DNA from: Stictocephala bisonia | Lineage: Eukaryota > Arthropoda > Insecta > Hemiptera > Membracidae | Length of the DNA stretch: 64,000 bases | Reading direction: 5' to 3' | NCBI GenBank assembly: GCA_035578905.1 | Contig: JAQJVL010000289.1 | Location: 686,760-750,759 of the forward strand | Part shown: positions 1 to 11,690 of the stretch, piece by piece | Layout of the letters: each line of letters starts with the position of its first letter | How positions within the stretch are numbered: the first letter of the stretch is position 1 | Notes under the pieces: generated by a model | What the model saw: only the letters and a program-made list of their open reading frames with translations | Databases searched by the model: none | Told to the model about the DNA's origin: nothing | Made by a program: the position numbers and the translations under genes

Positions 1-1216
1 TCTTCATATTAGCTTGGAATATAAGTCAAAGTTCTCCAAATATTATGAAATTTATATTTGTTTAGCTACTAACAACTTGAAATTACTAAATAAACTGACA
101 AACTACAGTAACAAATTTCATACTTGATTACATGTGAAACAATAAAACCGCATAGTTTTATTGTCATTGAATTTCCACTTGGTAAGCCATTTGTAATATT
201 TGATGACCTAACTTTATAAATTTAGGAGCCTTAAATTTATTTTCCTTATGATAAGCTACACTATAGATTAAATAATACAATAATCGTTCGTTTTGGTAAG
301 ATAAGTGTTACCTTTAGTTATTTTTTGATTGTCAAACAATTTGGCATTTGTTCATTTCAGTACGTTTTTATTTAGTTTACTTAAACCTATATCTCAAAAT
401 AAAAATAAATTTACTGTTGGTAGTAGCTTTTATTAAATATATATAAATACATCCTGTAATATCCTCTAACTTATCCCAGGACTGGCAAGTGAGTTTTTAT
501 ACTATAACTGTAACCGATTTAAATGAGGGAAGGGGAAATTTTTGAAAAGGTTTTTCAAAGCACATTCATTCTGAATCGATATTGACAGAGACGAAATATT
601 TCATATTCATAGACACGATGCTTTTTTTATTTTACAGTTGTTCAAGGTATACTAAAATTTGTTTATAAAGAGTTTGATATACCTTAATTTAGTTGTATTT
701 TTTAATAACAGTTATTTTTCATACTAAAATATTTATTATTCGGAAATGTAAGAGTTACCTACAGTCTTCGAAGAGTTTTGCAAAACACATTCATGTCGAC
801 AGAGACGAATCACGTACGTTTTCGGCGACACCACGAAATAAAGTGGAAAAAAGTTCGCAGAGGCGATTTGTTATAAGTGGCCGACACTAAAGACAAATGG
901 CCCCTCTTAGTGCTGATGTTAGTGGTAAACTAAATAGGGGTGGATTTCCAAACTTCTCGCTTTTACGCGGCGTTTTTTGCCTTTCTTTCTGATTTTCTTT
1001 ATTATTATTTTCTTTGACAAAACTTTCAATGTTTATTTAGTTTCATAATAAGCCTACGGTTAAATAAGTTTACTACACAAAATATAATTTTGTTATTTAT
1101 CATCATTCTCAGGTTTTATCCATTTTAAAAATTAGTGTACAGTTCATTAACAACAATATTTAAAATAAAATAAATAGTTTTTTAATTAGCATAAAACCTG
1201 TTGTTAAAATACAGTA
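1..1216. other. AT-rich non-coding flank or intron, no exon seen
   Basis: I find no open frame with coding character here. Given the truncated gene that follows, this is probably intron of the Side-like gene. Two short related segments (about 541-595 and 768-811) share the words CACATTCAT and GACAGAGACGAA. The stretch about 840-950 resembles 34300-34400 (shared ACTAAAGACAAATG and TTAGTG.TGATGT), so both are probably old copies of one dispersed element. Confidence 0.5.
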
Positions 1217-1564
1217 CAAGTGAACACCACACAACACAAATGTATTACAATAGAAGCACAAAATGCACAAATATATTACAATACAAGTACAAAATGCACA
1301 AATATTATGGTGATCGGTTTCGGTGAACCAAGGTCACCAATGTGATCACAGCAGACGCTATTTTGAAATTTCCAGCCAATAGGGTTACGTGGTCGTAGGC
1401 ATATAAATTGAGTTGTTGAATGACATTTTCCGTTCTTTTGTGAATCTCTGTGATCTGAGGAAGGAGAGCACCATAATATTTGTGCAATTTTTACTTGTAT
1501 TGTAATATTTTTGTGCAATGTGTGCTTATATTGTAATAAATTTGTGTTGTGTGACGTTCACTTG
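1217..1564. mobile_element. MITE with 96-bp terminal inverted repeats, TA target site
   Basis: The segment starts CAAGTGAACACC and ends with its complement-like GTGACGTTCACTTG. Inverted arms run from 1217 to about 1312 and from about 1469 to 1564, the inner ends being GCACAAATATTATGGTG and CACCATAATATTTGTGC. It is flanked on both sides by TA (1215-1216 and 1565-1566), the target duplication of Tc1/mariner/pogo-type transposons. The 348-bp length and absence of a transposase frame make it a non-autonomous MITE. Each arm is itself internally repetitive (ATTACAATA..AAGCACAAAATGCACAAATA). Related termini occur near 6495-6640 and 49340. Confidence 0.8.
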
Positions 1565-1566
1565 TA

Positions 1567-2743
1567 GGCCTACTGCATAAAATAAATTTTAATTTTATAT
1601 AAATACAATTAGTGTTATATTTATCAATAAGGGTTTCATTGTTATTCTTATTTTTACTTTTTCCCGGCACATGTTTGTTGGCTATAAAATACAATGACCA
1701 ATATCAAATCAAATTGTGCAAATGCTCTTAGCTAAGGATATTTAACAGAAGAAAACTACTTTTGCAAAACGATTCTCGTTATTTACGGTAAATCAAAAAA
1801 TAAATCGTCTTATTTATTAACTTACTTTACGGATGTGGGCCCTGAAGACCACGCAAGATACCCTGAAGACAAACCAATGCATTTCATAACTGTCTTGACT
1901 CTAAAAACTGATGCCAATTCTCTCTCACATTAACATTTTGAATTCTTAACAATTCCATAAATTTGTATTTTCTTATGTCTCCCTAGTGATATTTTTCTGC
2001 TGGTCTCATATAATAACATTCTTAGACTAGTTATTTTACTTCATTTTACATACCAATGGCAAAGAGCAAATACAACAGCCAATTTACATTACATACAACA
2101 ATAAAACCACCAACCAGCTAACAATAAATTAATAGTGAAAAGCGTATAAAATGATTAGTACAGTAAACCCATTTAGCAAAGGTAAACCATTTAACAATAA
2201 TAACAATATATTACACATGCAAAATAAATTATACAATATAAAGCAACCATGAAAACAAGATAGCAAATTACATTAAAATAAATAAGTAAATTACAACATT
2301 TACTAACAAAGAAATAAATTATAAATGAACAAATACATTTTTACAGAAACTAATGCAAAACTACCTCACGACTTCCTTAAAAACAGGCTTGGTCTGGAAC
2401 AAGTCAACTAGTCGTCTTCTGATGGTGTGAGAACTATCATGGAAGAAGTCAATATCCTGACTGAAGTTAGGTTAGGTTGGGTTGGGTTAGATTTGATTAG
2501 GTTAATTAGGTTAGGTTAGGTTTCCATGTCTCTGCATCCTGGTCAACGGGTTGACGAAAATAGTGAATAATTAATTGACTGTGGAAAATTAGTGGAAATT
2601 AGTTTTATGTATCCTTAAAGTATAGGATTATGATGCCATTGGTGTAACTAACACATAGATTATTTTAGTTTCTTGTCGTTGTAGGATTATGTAAATGAAG
2701 AATACTAAATGACCTGAATATTGATTGTACTTTCTGTCAACAG
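1567..2743. other. Non-coding, probably intron
   Basis: AT-rich sequence without a supported exon, ending in the acceptor TTTCTGTCAACAG at 2743. It contains the (TTAGG)n tract listed separately. No first or second Ig-domain exon of the Side-like gene is visible, so those exons lie upstream of the window. Confidence 0.5.
2466..2522. repeat. Degenerate (TTAGG)n interstitial tract
   Basis: Repeats of GGTTA/TTAGG with variants GGTTGGG and GATTAGG. TTAGG is the ancestral arthropod telomere unit, and such interstitial tracts are common in insect genomes. Similar tracts occur at 4288-4320, 22905-22992 and 32883-32920; those at 4288 and 22905 sit inside MITE-like elements. Confidence 0.75.
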
Positions 2744-2898
2744 TGGGACCACTCGAGGTGAAGTTGATAGGATCCAATAGTCCTTTAAGTGCTGGGCAGG
2801 AGCATGAAATGTCCTGCAGGAGTGCAGGTTCCAGACCTCCAGCTACCGTCACCTGGTGGAAAAGTGGCAAACTGCTCAACTACCCTTCTAAAGTAACT
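2744..2898 (+). CDS. Side-like receptor, exon A: first half of third Ig domain
   Basis: First in-window exon of a Sidestep-family Ig receptor. The acceptor is CTGTCAACAG at 2743 and the donor ACT|GTAAGT at 2899. The exon enters with two bases completing a codon (phase 1) and ends on a whole codon. The translation contains GPLEVKLIGSNSPLSAGQ, then the B-strand cysteine in EMSCRSAGSRPP and the core tryptophan in TVTWWKSGKLL. The PLSAG..C.SAGSRPPA.ITWW pattern is characteristic of the third Ig domain of arthropod Side proteins, which act as cell-surface ligands for Beaten-path receptors in axon guidance. Signal peptide, Ig1 and Ig2 are missing and must lie 5' of the window. The exact Side paralog cannot be decided. 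Confidence 0.9.
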
Positions 2899-4018
2899 GT
2901 AAGTTGTTTTACATGATTTTGTTATATTTGGTAGATTTATCACTCTAAAAAATATAATTAAGCTCTTAAAATCTTCATCCTCAATACGTTCGTATCAACG
3001 ACTTGATTTTAAGATAAATTTTAAACCGTTTCCTTAACTCCAAACCATCTCTAGTAGACGCTATACCACTAATGTACAGAGTGATCATAATAAATCCTTT
3101 CAGACTTTTGGGGTATGAATACTTACATGAAAAATAACAAAGGATTTCTTTTAAACATACGTCCTAAAACGCTTAGTTTTCCGTCAAACTGTTTGAATGT
3201 GTTTTTTACATAATTTATTATATGCTAATAGCCCATCAAGATATTATTTTACATTCCTCTACATGTATTAGATCGTCAGTAATGACAATTATAGTGCTAC
3301 ACAATTTAAAAAAGTTTTAAAAGTTTAAGTTTTTTACAAACAAAATCTATGGTCAACTAGAAAAGTTTTTCCCACTTAAATTACTCCTATATTGATTCAA
3401 GCAATAAAACATTTATTGCGGACTGAATCCTTGATAAATAAAACGATAATTTTAGAAGTTTTTATGAAGCAATACGGCCCCTTGTCGTAAATATCATGTA
3501 TACCAATGTATTATAAAAATTGTTGATAAAAAATATTGTTGTTTCAATCAAAAACATTTGCTGGCATACCAATGAAAGTCATTAAACTTTATATGAAAGA
3601 AATGTACATAAGGTTAATCATCCAGCAGTATATTTATTATTATAAGTTAACTAAACTACCTATTTGAGTTAAATCATTACATTTAAAAACCATATCACAT
3701 TACTGACACATAAATGTATTTATACTCAATATATTCACCCTCGACTTGACAAGAACGCTCTTAGTGGCACTTTGGTGAAGCTCTATGGTGTTGTCAGTAC
3801 ACTTGGTCTGAAATCTATAACAATATATAGTCTAAATTAAAAAATGTATTTATTTTAATGCAAACAATACAAAAAACCAACAATCATAGTATATTTATTT
3901 GCTCAAAAATTCAGAGTTTAAAACATTTGGCTATAAGAAAAGCTAATAAAAAGAAATAAAATGTAACAGCCATGAGAAGCCATACGAAATGAATTGTACT
4001 ATAAGGTTGTTCTATACA

Positions 4019-4390
4019 GGGATCTTTTCTATTAATTCACTACCACTACTTTTTTTGTTTCCGTTAATTCACTACCACTTGTTAAATATTCCATTACTCT
4101 AAAAACTGTTCCCTAATCATTTTTACGGCCACTGTGGTATTCATCATCCAATAGGAATCCGATATCTCTGGCCTTATCTTATCACTTTCTAAGAACTTAA
4201 ACACGGAGAGCATACTCCAATGAAATAACTGGTAAATCCAATGAAGCAATCATTGGATTTACCAGTTTGTGATCAACTTTAGTAGCCACCTAACCTAGCC
4301 TGACCTGACCTAACCTAACCATGAATGCGATAAGAAAAGTAGTGATAGTAAAGTAACGCAAAAAAGAGTGGTAGTGAATGAACGTTGTAT
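4019..4390. mobile_element. MITE-like element with telomere-like core
   Basis: The left side has GGATCTTTTC and ATTCACTACCACT (about 4035-4047, repeated near 4068). The right side has the complement AGTGGTAGTGAAT (about 4367-4379). The middle holds a CCTAA-rich tract (4288-4320). The 22867-23026 element has the same layout, so both belong to one family. Ends are approximate and no target duplication was identified. Confidence 0.5.
4227..4267. repeat. Perfect 18-bp stem hairpin
   Basis: The arm AACTGGTAAATCCAATGA (4227-4244) is followed by a 5-base spacer AGCAA and the exact reverse complement (4250-4267). It lies inside the MITE-like element, so it may be part of that element rather than a host signal. 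Confidence 0.85.
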
Positions 4391-4461
4391 ATGGTGCACA
4401 CAAATACTTCCTATGGCAAACAAACATTATTGAAGTTGTTGATAGACATAATGAGTTTCAG

Positions 4462-4606
4462 ACCAGTGGAGAGGGAAATATTACTACTAGTGTGGTCACC
4501 CTGAAGGTCAACCGCGAGGATGCAGGACTTCCCATATCCTGCAGGGCTACCAACCCGCACGTGCCGGGAAGTGCACTGGAGGACTCCTGGATTTTAGATG
4601 TTCACT
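4462..4606 (+). CDS. Side-like receptor, exon B: second half of third Ig domain
   Basis: Completes Ig3. The acceptor GAGTTTCAG ends at 4461 in phase 0, matching exon A, and the donor is CACT|GTACGT at 4607 (phase 1). The translation starts TSGEGNITTSVVTLKV, continues with EDAGLPISCRATNP carrying the F-strand cysteine, and ends GSALEDSWILDVH. The N.TTS.LT...D.G..ISCRA.NP....ALED.W.LD.. pattern matches Side Ig3. NIT is a potential N-glycosylation site. Another AG at 4445 would give phase 2 and does not fit. The codons are GC-richer than the surrounding intron. Confidence 0.9.
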
Positions 4607-6494
4607 GTACGTTGAACTATGAATATATTTATATAATTATTTTCAAAATTCGTAAAATTAGTTTATGTACAGTAAATTTTAATGACTGTTAAACATTATT
4701 TAATAATTCTCTTGCTTTTAAGAACATTATGAAACATATTGTTCATGCAAACAAGACATACTAAAAAATAGTCGTGTACAGTTGAGCAGGTAAATTGAGA
4801 GACGTGACGTGCGCGCAAGGGAAAGTGAATTGTGGTATAGTGGGACGTAAATATGAAGGTGAAAATGATGTGACAAACAACAGAACTAAACATTAAAGTA
4901 TTTGTATTTTGTCCGATGTAATTGATTAGTTATACTGTTTAAATTTTAAATTATCTGTCCTTTTGTAAGTTACAGTACATCGATTCGGTGACCGTTCAGT
5001 TAATGAACACAGCTAATGAGGTTTTATTGTCAAAATAAATTAAAAGCTGACATTAGTAAAGACTGAATAAGTGTCTTTGTGTTTTTACGTTTTTTTACAT
5101 TGCTTCCAAAAACTATTGTAACGGTAAAGTATATTTCACTTAATTAGAAGCACAAAATAGTAATTTTATTCTGACTCTGATCACAGACTATTATAACTAC
5201 TTTTGGTAAAGTTAATTTTATTTGACTTTAACTTTAACGTTGACATTTAAGCGGGTTCTAAACCCCCACGCTGAGAAGCGTAAAAACTTCTTTGCGCTGT
5301 CCAAGATACTGCCTTTATTTACTGTCGTAAAATTATAAATGAAGTATCTATTTAAAGATAAAGAAATTTTTTACTAGATTCGCTTTTTTAAATTTTCAAA
5401 TTCTCGTTCGTTTCGATTTGATAGGTTATTAAAGTTACCCACTATTTAAAATAGTGCCAAAATAAAACTAGAGCTTTTATCGAAATTTTAAAAAGCGATT
5501 TTATTCATAAATTTATCTAGTTTCAATGTAGTTTTGGTTTTAGATCGATATCTTTAAAGCTTTAGCCGCAATATGGGACCACGCAAATGGTAATTTATTG
5601 ATAAAAAATGTGGTGGTTCGTAAGATCCAAGTGGCGAAAACCCGAACTTCTTAGTCGTGGATGGATTTTGCTACTTCTTTCATAAAAATCTTTCTTCGAT
5701 TAACATCAATGGATGCCTACGACGACTGATATAAGTGTCATTTTACAGACTGATTTCCTTACTTAGAGTTAGTTCACTTACTTTTGTACAGCTAATTTAG
5801 TTTAAATTAAAATGTCCGTTCCCATGTGGTTCCTGATATAATCTAACCACAAAGTAAAGCACAAAACGTTTGTTCATAATGACAGTGCACAATATTTATC
5901 ATGGTATGACAAATACTGTAATAATTATCTATATACAACATGTCTATAAAATAAATCATATCAACTACATCAACAAATGCGTACAGTAAAAATATTAATT
6001 CAATAATTCCATCTTGATCAAAGTAATAAGTAATCTAAGTCACTGTCTCTATTGATTTTTATTTTATTTTTAAAATATAAAAACAGTAATGCTAACTCGT
6101 AATTATTAATTTATTATAGTTCATTAATTTTGTGGTAGAAAATATGTTAGGTCATTTATTTGTAATTTTATAAGAAGGTAACTTCGAAGCAAGTATTTTT
6201 CCTAAACGGTAACAAGGACAGGAAAATATGACAGCCGGGGGGTGGGGTGGAGTGGCAATCCTTTTAAAAACTTTGAAGTCATGGAGCGAGATAGTGTGTG
6301 GGAACCTCGTACCACTCACGGTATCTTCCATTGAACAGCCAATGAGAAGGCTTAAAAGGACGATAACACTTGACATAAGTGATATTTAAACATTGTGTAA
6401 TGTGAAGAAAAATTAAAAATTCGAATTAAAAAAAAATTTCTTAGTTAGCATAGTACGTGTAGATGAATTTAATACAGTATTAATATAAACTAAT

Positions 6495-6640
6495 CAAATA
6501 TTATGGTGATCGATTAAGGTAAACGTGGTTTATCGAAATCGATCACTATAATATTTGTAGCCTACATATTGTACTTATTTTTTATAAATACAGTATACGT
6601 ATTATACTGTATAACATTTTTATAATGTGACGTTCACTTG
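6495..6640. mobile_element. Deletion derivative of the 1217-1564 MITE family
   Basis: Begins with CAAATATTATGGTGATCGAT, which is repeated inverted at 6538-6557 (19 of 20 bases) to form a compact stem, and ends with GTGACGTTCACTTG at 6627-6640. Both ends match motifs of the MITE at 1217-1564. The 5' outer arm is missing. Confidence 0.5.
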
Positions 6641-6751
6641 TGTATTGAAATTGTTAAACTATTATTAAATTGCTCAAATAAGATGTTCTGGTCGGTTTGG
6701 TTTTGTATTAATTTAATGCATTTTCAATTACTTGAGTATCCACTGACCTGA

Positions 6752-6945
6752 TTGGGTAGCTCGTGATCAACTTGTGGCAGGCACACTGATCAACTTGGGT
6801 AGTCATCGTGATGGACTTGGCTAGCACTTGTGATCAACATGGCTAAAACTCATGATCAGCTATGGTAGTACCCGTGATCAACTTGGGCAGCCTCCACAAT
6901 GGGCTTGGCTAAAACTCATAATAAACTTAGCTAACATTCGTGCTA
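6752..6945. repeat. Degenerate 22-bp tandem repeat, about 8 copies
   Basis: Copies carry variants of CGTGATCAACTTGGGTAG, with the TGATCAA word starting near 6764, 6787, 6809, 6831, 6853 and 6875 and decayed copies near 6897 and 6919. The period is 22-23 bp. It is intronic and there is no coding signal. Confidence 0.7.
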
Positions 6946-6989
6946 TAGTAATTTATGGAAAACTGACAAAAATAAAGTTGTTGTCATCA

Positions 6990-7040
6990 GACCCACCCAC
7001 CCATACACGTACAGTGGTAGTGACCCGTTTACTCATACAG
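6990..7040 (+). repeat. Relic of the 36-bp CCACCCACC/ACACGTACAGTG minisatellite
   Basis: Contains GACCCACCCACCCATACACG followed by TACAGTGGTAGTGACCCG and ACTCATACAGG. This is one and a half units of the minisatellite expanded at 35186-36212 and also found at 59204-59371. Confidence 0.75.
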
Positions 7041-7055
7041 GTATTTACTGTTTTG

Positions 7056-7915
7056 TAAATAGTGTGACGTTTTTACGTCCTAATTTTTAAATAATTAATC
7101 GCTATGTGGGTTTTACAAATAAGCAACACGTTATACTAAACAATTACTAAATTTATTGACTCTATAAAAATTAACTTATTACAATTAAATGGGTATTTCC
7201 TTAACTTTAACTATTGTGAAAAGTACAATTTACTATTAGGCCTACTGTTACAATTAAACTAATCTATAATTACAATCTTCGATGGCATCAATAATTACAA
7301 CTACTAATTGCAAAGTGACTTTACTAAATTCCCTTCTTTTAATTACAATTCCTAGCTCTATAAAGTGGCTTTCCTAGATTCTCTACTACCTACAGTCCAA
7401 AGCTAACAGTTCACTCACAGTTTCTTCAGTGTCCCTTCAGAAGTCGTCCACAAGTACCGCACTGCTCCTTCGTTGATCCCCACAACGAACCACTCACCGG
7501 TAACTTCTCCGTAGACCACTTCACTATACTCGGACACTTCACTCGCACTGTAGAACTCGCTCACTGTCGCTGCAAACACCCGGGCTGTAGGCTCTAGACT
7601 CACTGACTGACTGACTGACTGACTGACTGACTGACTCACTGACTCACGCTGGTATCCGGGCCGTATATATCACCTGCAGGTCTCCATCTAGAAGCTTCTT
7701 GAATTCCCCTGCGCCCGAAGTTCCATGACAGAGCTGGCTCGTCAACCTAGAACCTTCTAGAAGTCCATTGAAGAGGTAAGGGGCGTTCATGCGTAAGCCA
7801 TTGTGCCCCAAAGGTTGTAAACAAGCAGGGCAGGTGGTCAGCGACCCATCCATTACTTCCGCATCACCGGTTCCCAGGATAGAGGCCACTCTGGATGTCA
7901 CAATAGTAAAACGTC
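7056..7915 (-). other. Unclassified GC-richer block, possible decayed mobile element
   Basis: The block stands out by base composition and by weakly inverted edges (GTGACGTTTTTACG near 7060; AGTAAAACGTCAA near 7900). Two minus-strand open frames (74 and 85 codons) have no recognisable domain, and one reads through an (ACTG)n microsatellite, so I do not call genes. Repeated CTTCTAGAAG-like words occur on the minus strand. It may be a non-autonomous DNA transposon, but the termini are not convincing. Confidence 0.3.
7601..7646. repeat. (ACTG)n microsatellite
   Basis: About nine tandem ACTG units followed by ACTCACTGACTCAC variants. Confidence 0.9.
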
Positions 7916-10727
7916 AAAGATAAACTTTTAACTTATTATAAACTGTATATTAAATTATTAAAGTAGAAAAGGACTATTTTCTTTATATACATGTTCTGTA
8001 TATTTATTTCTGTATATATATGTTTTTGTAATATTAAGGAATAATTTGAACACGTTTATTTACAGAATAAAAGAAATACGCTAACTTTCTTTTAAAAATA
8101 CTTACTATTATATTTTTACACATTCCATGTATATGTTGTATAAATGAATGTATATCTTGTACAACATTTATCTTTTAAAAATGCTTACTACATTTTTACA
8201 AGATATATTTTAGAAAACTAAATTCACGAAATGTAGCACTAACATTACTGTAAATAATTCATGAAATGTATGTCAAATCATTTGCCAAATTAATATCTTG
8301 CATATAGTTACATGAATTGTAATTTTTTATGTATTAAACTAATCTATATATAGAACCTTGGTCGCTTCTGACTCATTATGGCAGTCGTCATATTGTTACA
8401 GTATTTAGGCATTGCTTTATTTTGATTGTTGGTCATTTGTAACAGTCGTGTTTTTAAAAAATCGTCATATTTAGTAATTTGTGTAGGCCTATTTAAATCA
8501 TATTAAATTGATCACTCCTAAAATACGGTGAAACATTTATCAGTAAAACTAAAATTTTTTAAAAGTAATTCTGTAAGAACTGTTGTCGAAGTAAAATAAT
8601 TGCTTTTCTCATAGCAATGGGGAAATTGAGCAAGATTAAAATATATTATATCATTCATACAGTTCACGTCTCTGTCCACGAAAATGTTTGTTGTAACAAA
8701 ATGTCTGCTATTTTAAACCAAATTGTCCCCGTAGTGTTATTTTCATGTATAGTAGTAATTCATTCAGCATACTTCAAAAGCAAATAAAAAATTTCCCACA
8801 TTTCAACATTTTTTTAATGTTTGGAAATTAGTGTGTTTATGTTGTAATTTCCATAAAACTATGATAGTTTAAGTAAAATCATTTTTTATTTTCTTAAAAA
8901 TAATTAACTAACCATACAAAATTTATAAAACGTAAAATAAATTGTCAGGTGGTATTTTTTTACCATTACTTTTTATCGTATTTTACTTAGTTTTCAGTAA
9001 AGCATATCCTTTAATGCTTTAAACGTATGTTGAGAATTGTTGTGGTGTTCATTTAATATTATTTTGTTTTAGTCTTCAACCAAACATAAAAAGATACGAA
9101 ATAGACATTTTTTGCAAATTGGTGCCTTTTATTAAAATTTAACCATATAAAAACCAATACTTAGAGCAAAATTCAACAGTTTTAAGGAATATTTACAAAA
9201 ACCATGCTTTGTAACGTAATTTATTTTTCAGCGTATCCTTATGTTTATAAATCAAACTCATCAATTGTATAATATACGTACGGTAAGCCTATGCCTAACC
9301 ATGTTAAATTTTAACCCTTTTGAGAATAACAAGATTTTAACAAGAATTATGATTTTGGAAAACATTTCAAGTAGAAAATCAATATTTTAGTAGACATCCA
9401 ATTTTATCAGTGAATAATTGGTGGTCTACAGTTATCAGTGAATCGCTGTAAAAAGTATGATTTTATAAACAAATATTATGTTTACATAAACAAAATGGCA
9501 TAAAATCCTGTTGAAAAATAAATTACAGTAGCAATACCAGTACTGACTGGAAAATTGACAATTGTTGAAAAGAATTGTTCTTTTTGCTCAACATACATTC
9601 AGACAGAGAAGGTTGGACGTAGCCAACTAAGGAAGCGGCAGGTTGGGCAGGGGTAATTGAGGATTCCGGTTGAATATACTACGAAAACTTACTGTACAGG
9701 AAATGATTCAAGGAACTATATTGTACTCTGTCCAGCGGATTAAACTTCCTTCACCAAAAAAACTGGACGTAGTTCCAAATTATATTGTCAGTGTCGCATG
9801 ACTTCTATATTTTCTTTCCCTTTGGAGCCCTCTTAATCTTATTTTAGTCGTAGAAATGAAGTAATATAGATTTCAGTAGGTACACAAGTAATAATAACTA
9901 GTTTAATATATGTTGAAAAATTTAAAATTATGTAGTTGAATAAAATAACCGATCAGACAGGAATACGACTAACTGGTCAGTTGGTTATGATAATTTGGCT
10001 GGTGACATGCGTGTTATATTTAGTGCTCATAGGGATTTCAGCAGTGGAGGGAAACGTTTTACCAAACTACAGACGTCCATTACGGGCTTCACCAACTTCC
10101 GCAGTCAAGAAAAAAAATATCGAACTGTAAAATTTAGATTGATTGTTGTTTACTCTTTACATTATTATTCATTGTATTATTATCAATGATTGTTATTTTA
10201 ATACTAAATAATACTTTGAATCAGTCATTCTAAGCTTTATTCAAAGTTATGTTGAGCTCTTAGTACACTAACAGCAAGCGACCTACCCTTCTCTTAGTTT
10301 GCAACGATAATTTTTAAATGGAATGCCACTGTGGAAGCGTAGTTCTCTCACTCACCTCCATCACTCAGTGCATCTCTCTCTCACAGGTTCTTTCAGATGG
10401 CCACTTTCTAATCGTACAATCTATAAGACCACTCAGTCATCTTACAGCTAATCAGCTATTACTACCACATTTTATGGTGACTATTTGTCTACTGCGTATC
10501 TCTGACCCAAACTACTTATGCTTGATCTAATATATTTATTTAACAAAGATATATCTGCTATCAAAAAATTTGTATCTTCTTATTTGTTACACCAATAGTA
10601 TCGAATGATTTTAGTGAATGTATCGAATGAATTAAAATATAAGTTGCTTTGTAGGGATAGCATTTTAGTTAAAATTGCGTGCTACTTATTGTTGCCTTTA
10701 TTTTAAACAATTATAACTAAATTTCAG

Positions 10728-10858
10728 ATCTTCCAGTGGTGAGTGTACGATTAGGAAGCAGTATAAATGCCTCATACATCAGAGAGGGTATGGATGTGTA
10801 CTTTGAGTGCCAGGTGGAAGCCAACCCCCGCATACGAAAGCTTATATGGATCCATAAT
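10728..10858 (+). CDS. Side-like receptor, exon C: first half of fourth Ig domain
   Basis: This exon has no long open frame around it and was recognised by sequence pattern and splice signals. The acceptor is AAATTTCAG at 10727, the donor AAT|GTAAGT at 10859. It enters with AT, which with the T left by exon B makes Tyr, and ends in phase 0. The translation includes YLPVVSVRLGSSINASYI, then REGMDVYFECQVEANP and KLIWIHN. REG.DVYFEC...ANP....W.HN is the signature of Side Ig4, with its B-strand cysteine and core tryptophan. NAS is a potential glycosylation site. Both phases agree with the neighbouring exons. Confidence 0.92.
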
Positions 10859-11690
10859 GTAAGTGGCATGTCTTAGAGTAACATCGTGAGCTGGGTTTCC
10901 GTTAAGTAGCATGGTATTGAAGAAGTCTTACGTGTTAACATCTCATCATTTATGAAATTATCGACAGAAAATTATCGTTATAAATGTATTTTTACGTTAT
11001 TTAACAGTTATATTACAAAAGATCATTATTATTATTTGTTATTGTTATTATTTTAAAGATAATTATTAAATATTTATCAAAGATATTAGCTATTGCTAAT
11101 AAATAATAGATCTAATGTTTAGCTAAATCTATTGTCCTTAATAGATGAAGTTACGACTTAAACGTCCTAGCTGTGATCGGATGGATTGAACCTATGATTA
11201 TTTTTGGTAGCCAACCATGGTCAGTTTGTGTAGCCAGTAACGGTGGTTTTTGGAATAGTTACATACAATTTTTAGTTTACTCGAAAAGTAAAATCAATAT
11301 AAACTGTTTAAGGACATTAACAAAAAGGGTTTATTGATGAGGTAACTTTATATAGTTTAACTGTAGCCTATGTAGTATGTATGTATTTATTTACTTTTTT
11401 TATCCTTACCAAACCTTATAAACTTTATTCAAACAATAGCAATATACATTCCACCAATGAGAGTTTTATTGCCAGATAAAAACCTAGCCTACATACTTTC
11501 AAACATATATTCGTTATACGCTATCAGATCGGGATCGTAATTAAAGTAATAATCGGAAGATAGTCAAACAGGTGGTTTATTAACTATAACAATTACGTTA
11601 ATAAGAGTAACATATCTCTAAACTTCCCATTTAGTGACTCTTTGCGTCGAACTTAGGACATAAACTTTACTTGAAATCCATGCTAATAAA

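Larger units (their letters stand above)
2899..4461 (+). other. Intron (phase 0) of the Side-like gene
   Basis: GT at 2899 and AG at 4460-4461. No other exon is visible. Its 3' part (about 4019-4390) is a MITE-like element, and a perfect hairpin lies at 4227-4267. The acceptor at 4461 has a poor polypyrimidine tract, perhaps because this element inserted close by. Confidence 0.7.
4607..10727 (+). other. Long intron (phase 1), about 6.1 kb
   Basis: No additional exon was found. Apart from the repeats listed separately (6495-6640, 6752-6945, 6990-7040, 7056-7915) the sequence is plain AT-rich DNA. It ends in the acceptor ATAACTAAATTTCAG at 10727. Confidence 0.65.

Noticed and set aside
2364..2440. 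Minus-strand frame with DFFHDSSHTIRRRLVDLFQT before a stop, LINE-like C-terminus
   Set aside because: Too short and without a clear LINE motif; cannot be told from chance.
7415..7901. Two minus-strand open frames of 74 and 85 codons
   Set aside because: One runs through an (ACTG)n microsatellite and neither has a recognisable domain; treated as part of an unclassified repeat block.
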